Shown here: one piece after another, positions 42,860 to 51,652 of the stretch
Layout: each line of letters starts with the position of its first letter
Numbering within the stretch: position 1 is the stretch's first letter
NCBI GenBank assembly: GCA_965222525.1
Contig: OZ244955.1
Location: forward strand, 1,612,001 to 1,676,000
DNA length: 64,000 nucleotides
Reading direction: 5' to 3'
Source: CBDCUF01 sp965222525
GTDB taxonomy: Bacteria; Pseudomonadota; Alphaproteobacteria; Rickettsiales; UBA8987
Program-made: the position numbers and the translations under genes
The notes under the pieces: model-generated
What the model saw: the letters and a program-made list of their open reading frames with translations, nothing else
Database searches by the model: none
What the model was told of the DNA's origin: nothing

Positions 42860-43816
42860 ATGACAAAATACTTGGTAACAGGGGGGTGTGGGTTTATCGG
42901 GTCGCATTTGGTCGATGCGCTGATTGGAAGCGGTCATGATGTCATTGTTATAGACGATCTTTCCACCGGCAAGCGGGAGAACCTCAACAGTAAGGCCGAA
43001 TTACTGGTCGGTGATATTTCCAATCCTAAAGATGTAAAAAAAGCCTTTAATGAATATGGTAAGATTGACGGCTGTTTCCACCTTGCGGCAATAGCTTCCG
43101 TACCCCGCTCGATAGAGGAATGGTCGCGGGCACATCAGGTGAATATGGCCGGTACGGTTAATATATTCGAGGCCGCAAGCAGGCTCTCCTCGCCCACCCC
43201 CGTAATATATGCCTCTTCTGCTGCTATATATGGCGATAACACCAGCGTTCCCCTGACGGAGAAGGAGTTTCCCAGTCCGGAAACCCCTTATGGTGCGGAT
43301 AAATTCGGCAATGAGTTACAGGGACGGATTGCGGATATAGTCTATGCTATTCCCACCATGGGATTACGGTTTTTCAATGTATACGGCCCCAGGCAAGACC
43401 CGTCCTCACCATATTCGGGGGTGATTTCCATATTCGCCAATCTCATCGGGGCTGGTAAGGATATAACAATCTTCGGTGACGGTACGCAAACCCGTGACTT
43501 CATATATGTCGGGGGTGTAGTGCGTGCCCTGATTGCCGCAATGGAAAAGAAACAGCGGGATAAATCGGGTTCGGAGGTGATAAATGTTTGTACAGGCCGT
43601 GAAACCAGCATAAACCAGCTTGCGGAAACCATAGAGGATATTACCGGCAATAAGGTTGGGCATAATTTTGAACGTGACCATGAGGTATATATCCACCGTT
43701 CGCTGGGCAGCCCGCAGCTTATGGAAGATTACCTCGGTATTATGGCGGAGACTTCACTATCGGACGGATTGCGTGATACCCTGAACAGCCTGCATGGTGA
43801 TGTAAAAGTCGCTTAA
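42860..43816 (+). CDS. UDP-sugar 4-epimerase, PelX-like
   Basis: Extended short-chain dehydrogenase of 318 residues: 'MTKYLVTGGCGFIGSHLVDAL' (NAD-binding), 'HLAAIASVPRSIEEW', 'YASSAAIYGD', catalytic Tyr and Lys in 'YGADKFGNE', 'LRFFNVYGPRQDPSSPYSGVIS' and 'DGTQTRDFIYV'. It resembles UDP-GlcNAc 4-epimerases of the WbpP/TviC/PelX group, which supply UDP-GalNAc. The following genes are pelA, pelD and pelE, and Pel polymer is rich in GalNAc, so the PelX role is a good inference. It does not carry the name with certainty because the exact substrate is not visible. Confidence 0.85.
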   Translation: MTKYLVTGGCGFIGSHLVDALIGSGHDVIVIDDLSTGKRENLNSKAELLVGDISNPKDVKKAFNEYGKIDGCFHLAAIASVPRSIEEWSRAHQVNMAGTVNIFEAASRLSSPTPVIYASSAAIYGDNTSVPLTEKEFPSPETPYGADKFGNELQGRIADIVYAIPTMGLRFFNVYGPRQDPSSPYSGVISIFANLIGAGKDITIFGDGTQTRDFIYVGGVVRALIAAMEKKQRDKSGSEVINVCTGRETSINQLAETIEDITGNKVGHNFERDHEVYIHRSLGSPQLMEDYLGIMAETSLSDGLRDTLNSLHGDVKVA

Positions 43817-43826
43817 ATCTGGGATT

Positions 43827-43973
43827 GTCATCCCGAACTTGTTTCGGGATCCATTTATCAGAATCCTGATGGTTAGCAGGTTGTAACTATACTTGTCAAA
43901 ATGTAAGGCCTGTTTATTTACCATCAGAATTCCGTCATTGGGTAAATGGATACTGAAACAAGTTCAGCATGAC
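43827..43973. repeat. Palindromic element, family B copy 3
   Basis: 147 bp from GTCATCCCGAAC to GTTCAGCATGAC, with family B end hairpins. It sits 10 nt after the epimerase stop and about 30 nt before pelA. Confidence 0.9.
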
Positions 43974-44001
43974 AATAAGCTTCATATCTATAATCACCCC
44001 A

Positions 44002-46317
44002 ATGAAAAAACTTCTCATCATATTACTTACTCTCCTTCTGCTTCCTTTCCTGGCAAGCGCGGAGGAAAAGACAGACACGCTGCCGATACCGCGCACGATA
44101 ATCGCATTATATAACAGCGAACAGAGTGAGGAATCCTATCATTCCCTGACCCACAAAGTAGCGGAGATGCCGCTTAATCACCTTGGGCTTGTACTGGAAT
44201 ATTACGATATAAATCAGGGTCTTCCCGATATAAAAGACCGTTCGGATGTAAGGGGGGTGTTAAGCTGGCTGCGTTCGGGAACTGCTATGGAAAACCCTGC
44301 CGAATATCTGAAATGGGCTACGGAAATTATCAGTAGCGGCAAGAAATTCGTAGTTATGGGCAGTCCTGGCTATATACAGGATAAAAATGAGCGGCTTACC
44401 CCGACCATAACCATGAACCGTTTTCTGAAACATCTCGGATTGCGGGATATGGATGACTGGATAAGCCTGACCTATGATGTTGAGTTTGTTAAAAGAAACG
44501 AGGATATGCTGGCCTTTGAGCGCAAAATTGGCGGGTTCAAACCGCCATACCAGTTTATTGCAGCCATTGACGACAATATCGAGAAGCATCTTGTGGTACG
44601 TCAGAATAAAGACCCTGACAGGGATGCTATACTTATGGCAACTGGCCCGAATGGAGGTTATATAGCGGAAGGCTATGCGATATATGACAAATATGATGAG
44701 GAACGTGGAGATGATTTACAGCAATGGTATATCAATCCGTTCCTGTTTTTCCGCAAGGCATTTGCTACCGACGATTTGCCCAAGCCCGATACCACTACCA
44801 TAGCAGGCCGGCGTATATATTACAGCCATATAGATGGTGACGGCTGGAATAACGTAACCCAGCTTGAGGAGTACAAGAACAACACCCGTGATATTATTTC
44901 CGCACAGGTTATTCTCGAGAAGGCGCTCGAGCCGTATCCCGACCTGCCGGTTACGGTGGCAGTGATTGCGGCAGATATAGACAAGGAATGGGCGGGCAGT
45001 GATTATGCTATTGACATGGCGAAGCAGATTTTTGCCCTGCCGCAGGTTGAAATCGGCAGCCATACATATAGCCATCCGTTTTTCTGGGAGTTTTTTGCCG
45101 ATGGCAACCCTGACAAGGAGAAGCCGCTTTTGCACAGATATAACGGCAAGACATGGGGAGATATGGCGGCGTCGAGTGGTATAAGGTCGTTTTTCGGGAT
45201 GGGTTCAGGTGCACAGGAATATGATGCAAAAGAGGTGTTGTCCAACGGGTATGAAATACCGAGGGCATTTGCAGTAAAGCCGTTTGATGTTGAACTGGAG
45301 ATTAAGGGTTCACTTGATGCTATCAACAGGATTGCCCCCAAGGGCAAGAAAACCGAAATTGTAATGTGGTCGGGGGATACTACGCCGTTTGAGAAAGCTA
45401 TCGAGGTTTCACGTCTGGCGGGAGTGCGTAATATAAATGGCGGGGATAGTCGTTTTGACAAGGAATATCCGTCATATTGCTGGGTAGCTCCTGTCGGGCG
45501 CAGGGTGGGTAAGGAATTGCAGGTATATGCGTCCAACAGTAACGAGAATACCTATACCGATTTATGGTCAGGACGCTATCATGGTTTCCGCTTCCTGATT
45601 GGTACGCTGAATAACACCGAATCGCCAATACGGGTGAAGCCGTTTAACATATATTACCACATGTATTCGGGCGAACGGCAGGCGGCACTTGGGGCACTCA
45701 TCAGCAATCTTAATTACGCCCGCTCGCAACCACTGGCACCAGTCACCGCAAGCCACTATACCAGAATTGCCGAGGGTTTTCATAATGTGAGATTTATTCC
45801 CGAGGGCAGGAGGCAGTGGCGTATTGAGGACAGGGGAGCATTGCAGACGGTACGGTTTGATGATGACAATATAGCGGTGGATTTTGCCGAGTCCAATGGA
45901 GTTATCGGGCAGAAATACCATCAGGGTAGTGCTTATATCTATCTGGATGAGAGTGTAGAGGTTCCTGTGGTTGCGCTTAAAGAAAAGGGAGATGCTGCGG
46001 ATATTACTTATGCGGATTTCCCCTATCTGGTGGAAAGCAGATGGCGGGTATGGGGTGTGGAGTATGCTGATGACGGTTTCAGCTTTCATGCGCAGGGCTT
46101 TGGTGATGGTGATATGATATGGCAGTTGCCCCTGAAGAAAGGTAACAAGATAAAGAAAGAAGATACCCCGAAACAGCCCGTATATATATTCACCGATGCG
46201 GAACAGGGTACTGTTCTAGCTGAGGCCACACCTGATGATAACGGAATCCTGAAAACCTCCCTGAAAACCAGTGCCATAGCCGATAAGAAAATTAAGGTTG
46301 GAATAAAGTCTGAGTAG
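44002..46317 (+). CDS. pelA: PelA-like Pel polysaccharide hydrolase/deacetylase
   Basis: Exported protein of 771 residues: signal peptide 'MKKLLIILLTLLLLPFLASA', a GH114-like hydrolase domain (about 25-260, 'RTIIALYNSEQ', 'LGLVLEYYDINQGLP'), and a polysaccharide deacetylase domain (about 270-560) with 'YYSHIDGDGWNN' and the metal site 'EIGSHTYSHPFFW' (H-x3-H). A beta-rich C-terminal part follows. In Pseudomonas aeruginosa PelA partly deacetylates and trims Pel in the periplasm; this protein is shorter than that one (about 950 residues). The ATG at 44002 is used because it starts the signal peptide; an earlier ATG is inside the family B repeat. Confidence 0.85.
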   Translation: MKKLLIILLTLLLLPFLASAEEKTDTLPIPRTIIALYNSEQSEESYHSLTHKVAEMPLNHLGLVLEYYDINQGLPDIKDRSDVRGVLSWLRSGTAMENPAEYLKWATEIISSGKKFVVMGSPGYIQDKNERLTPTITMNRFLKHLGLRDMDDWISLTYDVEFVKRNEDMLAFERKIGGFKPPYQFIAAIDDNIEKHLVVRQNKDPDRDAILMATGPNGGYIAEGYAIYDKYDEERGDDLQQWYINPFLFFRKAFATDDLPKPDTTTIAGRRIYYSHIDGDGWNNVTQLEEYKNNTRDIISAQVILEKALEPYPDLPVTVAVIAADIDKEWAGSDYAIDMAKQIFALPQVEIGSHTYSHPFFWEFFADGNPDKEKPLLHRYNGKTWGDMAASSGIRSFFGMGSGAQEYDAKEVLSNGYEIPRAFAVKPFDVELEIKGSLDAINRIAPKGKKTEIVMWSGDTTPFEKAIEVSRLAGVRNINGGDSRFDKEYPSYCWVAPVGRRVGKELQVYASNSNENTYTDLWSGRYHGFRFLIGTLNNTESPIRVKPFNIYYHMYSGERQAALGALISNLNYARSQPLAPVTASHYTRIAEGFHNVRFIPEGRRQWRIEDRGALQTVRFDDDNIAVDFAESNGVIGQKYHQGSAYIYLDESVEVPVVALKEKGDAADITYADFPYLVESRWRVWGVEYADDGFSFHAQGFGDGDMIWQLPLKKGNKIKKEDTPKQPVYIFTDAEQGTVLAEATPDDNGILKTSLKTSAIADKKIKVGIKSE

Positions 46318-46336
46318 TTTAGAATCTGGCAACACA

Positions 46337-46646
46337 CCCCTCCCGCTTGCGGGAGGGGCAAGAAATCTGAGCAGCTTGTCTGCCAGATTTATGGGGAGGG
46401 AATGATGAGTTAGTGGCCTTTGGCTATTAGCTGTTGGTATTTCCCCGCCAGAAATGCAACGTTTGTCATCCCGAACTTGTTTCAGGATCCATTCTTCCGA
46501 TGACGAGATCTTGATGGCAAATAAACATGTTTTGTACTTTGATAAGTATGAACACAATTTGTTAATCATCATGATTTTGAACAATGGATGCTGAAACAAG
46601 TTCAGCATGACAACGAATTTCTTGCCTCCCCCGCAAGCGGAGGAGG
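46337..46646. repeat. Family E element interrupted by family B copy
   Basis: 310 bp. Left: CCCTCCCGCTTGCGGGAGGG hairpin and AGATTTATGGGGAGGGAATG; centre: heptanucleotide steps (46404-46438, such as CTTTGGC, TATTAGC); right arm: TTTCCCCGCCAGAAATG. The right arm is then split by a 147-bp family B copy before ending CGAATTTCTTGCCTCCCCCG. The nested order shows the family B element arrived later. Confidence 0.85.
46465..46611. repeat. Palindromic element, family B copy 4
   Basis: 147 bp from GTCATCCCGAAC to GTTCAGCATGAC, inserted in the right arm of the family E element upstream of pelD. Confidence 0.9.
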
Positions 46647-46685
46647 TTTTCCGTATATAATCCAGTCCTGTAGCACAAAACCACA

Positions 46686-48089
46686 ATGAAAAACCCGTTT
46701 GCCAGTCATAAGGAAGATACAGAGGAAATAGCCAGGCCAGGTGAGGAGTACGCACCACCTCCGGCCATACTCGGCCTGCGGGTATCGGCAATAATCGAAA
46801 CCCTCCTGTTTCTCGGCATAGCTGTCCTGTCCAGCCATATATTCAGCGACGGCACGAGATACATAGACGCAGCACCGCATCCGTTCTGGGTAATCGTCAT
46901 ACTGGTCACCGTACAATATGGAGTAAATGAGGGGATAGTCTGTGCATTACTGTCTTCGGCCTTTCTTCTCGTCGGCAATCTCCCTGCACAGGGGCTTTCG
47001 GAAGACACATATACCTATATTTTCCGACTGACCAAGGATCCGCTAATGTGGTTTATCAGCGCCGTTATCCTCGGACAGCTACGCAATCGTCAGTTAAATG
47101 AAAGGAAAATCCTGCGGGAGAAAGTTGAGGAGCTGCGTGATCGTGATGAGGTAATTACCAGGGCGTATTATGATGTAAAGGAGCTGAAAGAGGATCTGGA
47201 GAAGCGACTGGCGGCTCAACTGCGCAGCTCAATCACCGCATATAATGCAATACAGTCGGTGGAACATCTGAGCCAGAGCAGGTTATTGCTGGAAGTTGGG
47301 GATGTAATAAACTCGGTTATGTCACCGAAAAAATTCTCTGTATATGCTTTTGGGATGACTGGGTTTGAATCGGTTATATGTGCAGGATGGGGAGAGGAAG
47401 AGAAATATTCCAGGCGGTTCAGTATGGATTCGGAGTTATATCTATCTATTGCCGGTGGTAGACGTACTTTATGCATTGTCAATACCGATGATGCAAAATT
47501 GCTTGGCAATGAAGGGATTATGGTTGCCCCCCTGATAGACAAGATTCACAATGTAATATTCGGCATGCTAAAAATCGAGGAGATGGACTTTACCGAACTT
47601 ACGCTTAACAATATCCGTACATTTGAGGTTATCTGCGACTGGATAGGTATGGCCTATGCCAATGCCGGGAAATACCAGCAGGTGAAGGATATGAGTCTCA
47701 GGAACATTGAGAATGATTTTTATTCATTCAGTTTTTTCAATGAGCAAAAGCGGTTATTTATCACACTTGCCGAGAATAAATTACTCAGGACTACTGCTGT
47801 ATCGGTCAGGATACGCCTCCCCAAGGACAGGAATAGCGATGACAGGCCAATACGTAACTATGTAGAGAATACATTTTCCGATCATGTATATGCTGTCATG
47901 CCGCAGGGGGTAATGTTGTTTAACGGCAAGCATTTGGGAAAATATCTGCATATATTATTGCCAGGTATTGCGATAGAGGATGTTCTGCCGCTGGTTGATG
48001 GCCTGAAAGGCAAGCTGCATAACCACAATGACTCAACCATCCGCCTGACTGATTTCAAATTCACCACCAGAGATATCAGGGAGGCTTGA
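46686..48089 (+). CDS. pelD: PelD-like membrane regulator
   Basis: Inner-membrane protein of 467 residues with the PelD layout: about four membrane helices (28-140), a coiled region (145-190), a GAF domain (about 195-335, 'LLLEVGDVINSVMSPKKFSVYAFGMTGFESV') and a degenerate GGDEF domain (about 340-465). In Pseudomonas PelD binds c-di-GMP through an RxxD I-site and so switches on Pel export. Aligning by eye, the site before the would-be GGDEF loop reads 'TFSD' rather than RxxD, so binding may be lost or shifted. Preceded by PelA and followed by PelE. There is no conventional Shine-Dalgarno because a repeat reaches to within 40 nt of the start. Confidence 0.85.
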   Translation: MKNPFASHKEDTEEIARPGEEYAPPPAILGLRVSAIIETLLFLGIAVLSSHIFSDGTRYIDAAPHPFWVIVILVTVQYGVNEGIVCALLSSAFLLVGNLPAQGLSEDTYTYIFRLTKDPLMWFISAVILGQLRNRQLNERKILREKVEELRDRDEVITRAYYDVKELKEDLEKRLAAQLRSSITAYNAIQSVEHLSQSRLLLEVGDVINSVMSPKKFSVYAFGMTGFESVICAGWGEEEKYSRRFSMDSELYLSIAGGRRTLCIVNTDDAKLLGNEGIMVAPLIDKIHNVIFGMLKIEEMDFTELTLNNIRTFEVICDWIGMAYANAGKYQQVKDMSLRNIENDFYSFSFFNEQKRLFITLAENKLLRTTAVSVRIRLPKDRNSDDRPIRNYVENTFSDHVYAVMPQGVMLFNGKHLGKYLHILLPGIAIEDVLPLVDGLKGKLHNHNDSTIRLTDFKFTTRDIREA

Positions 48090-48123
48090 TATAGTGGCTA
48101 GAATCCGGAATCTAGTAGGGTCT

Positions 48124-48150
48124 GTCATCCTGAAACAAGTTCAGGATGAC
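48124..48150. repeat. Family B end palindrome
   Basis: A single 27-bp hairpin GTCATCCTGAAAC/AAGTTCAGGATGAC, equivalent to the joined outer ends of a family B element without the centre. It lies between pelD and pelE, 12 nt before the pelE ATG. Confidence 0.8.
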
Positions 48151-48162
48151 AGTTTTAACGAT

Positions 48163-49239
48163 ATGAAAACATACAGTACACCAATATTACTTGTAATCGC
48201 TATACTTACCCTTGCAGTGGACGGTGCGGTTTTCTATGCGCTTTACAGGGAGGAAATATCATTAACTCATGCATTACTTCTGCATTTGGTTGTTTCGGCC
48301 ATACTTCTCCTGTGGGTATTAAAACTGCATAAATCCAGACATGGTTACGACCTGAAATCCCCGCTGCTTCTGTCAGTATTAACCCTGGTAACAGGGCCGT
48401 TCGGCTGTGCAATTTTTATCATACAGCTCCTGTTTTACCTGATATTCCGCCGTACATCCTCACCATTTGCCGAATGGCTGGCCAGCCTGTTTCCCGAGGA
48501 CAAGCATGATAACTCCGAGGATTTATACGAACGGCTAATATTCGGACAGGAGGATTTCAGCGATAAAACCAGTATCATGCCGTTTAATGATATAATTGCA
48601 CTGGGTACGGAAGACCAGAAGCGTACGGTGATAGCCAAGATTACCCGCCATTTCAGTAGTAAATTCGCGCCTGCGCTGGTGATGGCAACCCAGGATGAAC
48701 AAAATGCAATCCGCGTTCAGGCGGCTACAGCAATCAGTAATATAGAGCATGAATTTGCACAATCCTGTATTTCCCTGGAGAAGAAACTGGCGGCGGAGCC
48801 TGGCAACCATGAGGTTGAATTGAAACTGGCACAGCAATATGATGGCTATGCCTTATGCGGGTTGATAGACAGGGAACGTGAGGAATATTTCCGTCAGAAA
48901 GCAATTCTGCATTACGAGAATTATGTTCATAGCCAGGATGATGCCATAGCCCTGTTTGCTCTGGGCAGACAATATATCCGCAATGGCGAACCTGCAAAGG
49001 CAAGGCAGGTTTTGAATGCCTGTCTTGCACTGCAGGAAAAACCCAGACCCAATATACTCATGTGGTACATGCAAAGCCTGTTTGAAACCCATGATTTTAT
49101 TGAATTAAACAAGTTTTCTATCGGAACCATGCACCTGATAGACGGCACCGACTCCACCTCCTACAAAGCCGTCGAAATGCTAAAGTTATGGGCGGGCGGT
49201 TATGGGAAGAATAAGGGTGACGATAGGGCTATGATATAG
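48163..49239 (+). CDS. pelE: PelE-like membrane TPR protein
   Basis: The 358 residues start with two membrane helices, a short basic loop, and a further hydrophobic hairpin (about 60-100), followed by a helical cytoplasmic region with TPR-like repeats ('ALFALGRQYIRNGEPAKARQVLNACLAL'). This matches PelE, which partners PelD and PelG in the inner-membrane export complex. The start at 48163 follows a small repeat; the longer frame from 48094 reads through it and is rejected. The remaining pel genes (pelB, C, F, G) are not found in this window. Confidence 0.82.
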   Translation: MKTYSTPILLVIAILTLAVDGAVFYALYREEISLTHALLLHLVVSAILLLWVLKLHKSRHGYDLKSPLLLSVLTLVTGPFGCAIFIIQLLFYLIFRRTSSPFAEWLASLFPEDKHDNSEDLYERLIFGQEDFSDKTSIMPFNDIIALGTEDQKRTVIAKITRHFSSKFAPALVMATQDEQNAIRVQAATAISNIEHEFAQSCISLEKKLAAEPGNHEVELKLAQQYDGYALCGLIDREREEYFRQKAILHYENYVHSQDDAIALFALGRQYIRNGEPAKARQVLNACLALQEKPRPNILMWYMQSLFETHDFIELNKFSIGTMHLIDGTDSTSYKAVEMLKLWAGGYGKNKGDDRAMI

Positions 49240-50116
49240 CCAACTGCTTTTTATTAGGAATTTCACGTTTTATCATATTTTGCAGTTCGTCATGGTCGAT
49301 AGCAAGACCTATATCGCCCGTCTTGAGGCTGGTATCAACATTACCTGCTCTGGTTTTCTCGTTCTTTATCATCAGGTCAGTATCTTTTTCACTGAATAGA
49401 ACCAGCCTGACATTATAATCCTTCTGAATGGCCAATCCCGCTCCCAGATCTGAATCATGGTCACCGACAACCCACACCTCCTTCTACTTGTCAGGCTTTA
49501 CACCAAGTTTTTCCAGGGCGGAATAATACCTGTCGCCATGCGGCTTTCCCTTTTCGTCATCTATCCGTCCCATAGCCAGAATCTCATGCTTCGAGGGGTG
49601 AAAATTATCCTCATATCCAACCCTGAACTCCGTCAGTAATTTTTCGGTCTGTTCCTTTATCGGACCTGCCTCCTTGTTGGAAACGATTGCTACGGGAATT
49701 CCCCTGTCGGTCAGCTCCCTCAATGTATCCGATGCACCAAACAGCAGGCGTGCCGCATCCTTATGTATAGGCGCACGCGCCTGGTCAAACAGATGCTTCG
49801 TTCTTCTGAAGATTTTCTCGCCCTTTTCTCCAGGATATTCAGAGGTATAAAGCTTTTTCAGGAATTTGGTAGAATTTTCATGCTTGACTTTTTCAAGATC
49901 TTTCACCGTCATATCGTCAAGCGTTTTTTCCTTGTCCAGCCCAGGTATTTCAACAGGATATCCTACAAGACCCGCCGCCCCCATAGAAGCTTTCAACGCC
50001 TTGAGTGTGGCTTCAAGCGAAGTCGCCAGCGTTGCATCCCAGTCAAAGACAACCGCGGATACTTCTGCCTTTGGCTTCAGTCTTGACGAGAAGATGCCTT
50101 TATGTTGCTCGGTCAT
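49229..50116 (-). pseudogene. HAD-family phosphatase split by an in-frame amber codon
   Basis: One continuous frame of 296 codons is broken by a single TAG at 49484-49486. Before it: HAD motif I 'VFDWDATLA', cap helices, motif II 'VAIVSNKEAG' and the region of the motif III Lys; after it: motif IV 'VVGDHDSDLGAGLA' and the end of the fold. The first piece alone lacks the metal-binding Asp pair of motif IV. The second piece has a GTG start right after AAGGAGG, so it might be made separately. It is probably a recent pseudogene; readthrough cannot be excluded. Overlaps the pelE end by 11 nt. Confidence 0.75.
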
Positions 50117-50148
50117 GTGTTATGGGAGGCAAGATATATGTATCAGAG

Positions 50149-50310
50149 TTATCTCTGGTGATGGTCAGGCCAGCGTTCTTCATTATCGCTTTTATTTAGG
50201 ATCTTCTTAAGAGGTTTACTTTCAATCTTATCTACTGCTTTTTCATTCAGTTTCTTTTCCTCTTTTGTCTCTTTAGACAATCCACCTGCATACTTATTAT
50301 GATCAGCCAT
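50149..50310 (-). CDS. Small basic hypothetical protein
   Basis: The 53-residue frame begins MADHNKYAGGLSKETKEEKKL and is almost entirely charged (Lys, Glu, Asp, Asn), without membrane segments. AAGGAG sits 7 nt before the ATG, good evidence for translation. A longer frame from 50361 exists but starts before this ribosome site. Not recognised. Likely disordered; a role in nucleic-acid or protein binding is only a guess. Located just upstream of the HAD pseudogene on the same strand. Confidence 0.6.
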   Translation of the reverse strand: MADHNKYAGGLSKETKEEKKLNEKAVDKIESKPLKKILNKSDNEERWPDHHQR

Positions 50311-50478
50311 GTTAAATCTCCTTATGTTGGTTGTTTCTATAATGGTGTAAAACTCATACACCTTCAGTTATACGGGGATTATACCACATAAACAGCAGAG
50401 AATTATACATAAGTTTTATGAATTTTTTGTTACAGTTGTGTTAAGGGATTGTAACATTCAGGTTTTCTGCACCACCTG

Positions 50479-51321
50479 TCACCCCCTGCCCCTATCAGCG
50501 GGATATACACCAAGAAGCTGGACTTTGCTGGTGAAGAAACCGAGTTCCTCTATGGCATGCTGGACATGTTTTTGTGACGGGTGGCCTTCAAATGTAACGA
50601 AAAACTGCGCCGTACCCGAAGCATAATCGGGGATATAGCTTTCCAGCTTGAGTAAATTTACATTATTGGTCGCAAACCCGCCCAGTGCCTTGTATAGGGC
50701 AGCCGAAATATTACGGGTGGTGAACAGCATACTGCTCAAAACCCGTTCCTTTTCAGGGTCAGGGTCGGCAGGCTCCCTTGCAATCGTCACAAACAGGGTG
50801 GTATTATCGTCCACATCCTGCATATTTTCCCGCAAAATATCAAGCTGGTATAATTCCGCCGATAAATCCGACGCCAGTGCTCCAACCGTTCTATCCCCCT
50901 GCTCTGCAACATATTTCGCCGCCGCTGCGGTATCACTGAACGGCTCACCCTTTACCTTGAGCGATTGCAAATTGCCTCGGCATTGCATAAGCGCCTGCGG
51001 ATGCGAATATACCAATTTTACATCATTTAAGTCCGCTCCTTTGGCTGCCATCAGATGATGCTTTACCTTGTGGAAATACTCCCCGACTATATGCAGGTCG
51101 GTATCGGGCAAAAGGTTATGTATTTCCGCTACCCTGCCTGCATGCGAATTCTCAATCGGAATCAGCCCCAGCATCGCTTTGCCATCTTCCACTGCAGCAA
51201 ATACATCCTCAAATGTATCGCATGGCAGAGTGTGCATATACGGGTAGGCATGCTTGCACGCCATATCGGAATGCGCCCCCGCTACCCCCTGAAATGCTAT
51301 TATATCTTTTGGGTTGGTCAT
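50479..51321 (-). CDS. pheA: Prephenate dehydratase
   Basis: Converts prephenate to phenylpyruvate in phenylalanine synthesis. The 280 residues are a dehydratase plus ACT domain without chorismate mutase, as in alphaproteobacteria. Seen: 'IAFQGVAGAHSDMACKHAYP', 'AMLGLIPIENSHAGRVAEIHNLL', catalytic Thr segment 'DDNTTLFVTIARE' and the ACT region 'NLLKLESYIPDYASGTAQFFVTFEGHP'. Directly upstream of the ATG lies a 70-bp heptanucleotide array, so no Shine-Dalgarno is seen; how it is translated is unclear. Confidence 0.93.
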   Translation of the reverse strand: MTNPKDIIAFQGVAGAHSDMACKHAYPYMHTLPCDTFEDVFAAVEDGKAMLGLIPIENSHAGRVAEIHNLLPDTDLHIVGEYFHKVKHHLMAAKGADLNDVKLVYSHPQALMQCRGNLQSLKVKGEPFSDTAAAAKYVAEQGDRTVGALASDLSAELYQLDILRENMQDVDDNTTLFVTIAREPADPDPEKERVLSSMLFTTRNISAALYKALGGFATNNVNLLKLESYIPDYASGTAQFFVTFEGHPSQKHVQHAIEELGFFTSKVQLLGVYPADRGRG

Positions 51322-51391
51322 GATAAGAGATAATAGATTATGGATGATAGATGATAGTGCTATAATCTGGCACCTAAAACCTGTAACCTGC
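51322..51391. repeat. Heptanucleotide array between pheA and SemiSWEET gene
   Basis: Ten 7-nt steps (GATAAGA, GATAATA, GATTATG, GATGATA twice, then through AATCTGG to AACCTGT and AACCTGC) fill the whole space from the pheA start codon to the stop codon of the upstream gene. The first half resembles the array before comEC on the opposite strand. Confidence 0.7.
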
Positions 51392-51649
51392 CTAGCCGTT
51401 CCTTATCTTCACTACTAATATGGTAACCGATAGAATGAAAGTAATTATATTGGCTATGATTACCGGCAGGCTTGCTATCATTATACCGAAAATAAACCAG
51501 CAAAATACCCCGCAAGTGAATAAAATATACATCCACAGCGAAATTGCAGCAGTATCTCTGGTGCGTATAACCCTGACTGCCTGCGGTATGAAACAAATTG
51601 TGGTCAGGGTTGCAGCCACTGCACCAATTATATCAGGATCAATATTCAC
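51392..51649 (-). CDS. SemiSWEET-type sugar transporter
   Basis: An 85-residue membrane protein with three helices, matching the MtN3/SemiSWEET unit that works as a dimer to pass small sugars through the inner membrane. Typical residues: the Pro-Gln kink in 'TICFIPQAVRVIRTRDTAAISLWMY' and the 'FCWFIFGI' segment in helix 2. Located upstream of pheA on the same strand, separated only by the heptamer array. Substrate unknown. Confidence 0.88.
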   Translation of the reverse strand: MNIDPDIIGAVAATLTTICFIPQAVRVIRTRDTAAISLWMYILFTCGVFCWFIFGIMIASLPVIIANIITFILSVTILVVKIRNG

Positions 51650-51652
51650 GGT

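Noticed and set aside
46216..46791. Minus-strand frame of 191 codons between pelA and pelD
   Set aside because: Runs through two palindromic repeat elements and has no recognisable domain.
49229..49477. Separate 82-residue gene after the HAD fragment
   Set aside because: It is in frame with the upstream HAD piece and contains HAD motif IV, so it is better treated as the second half of one broken gene.
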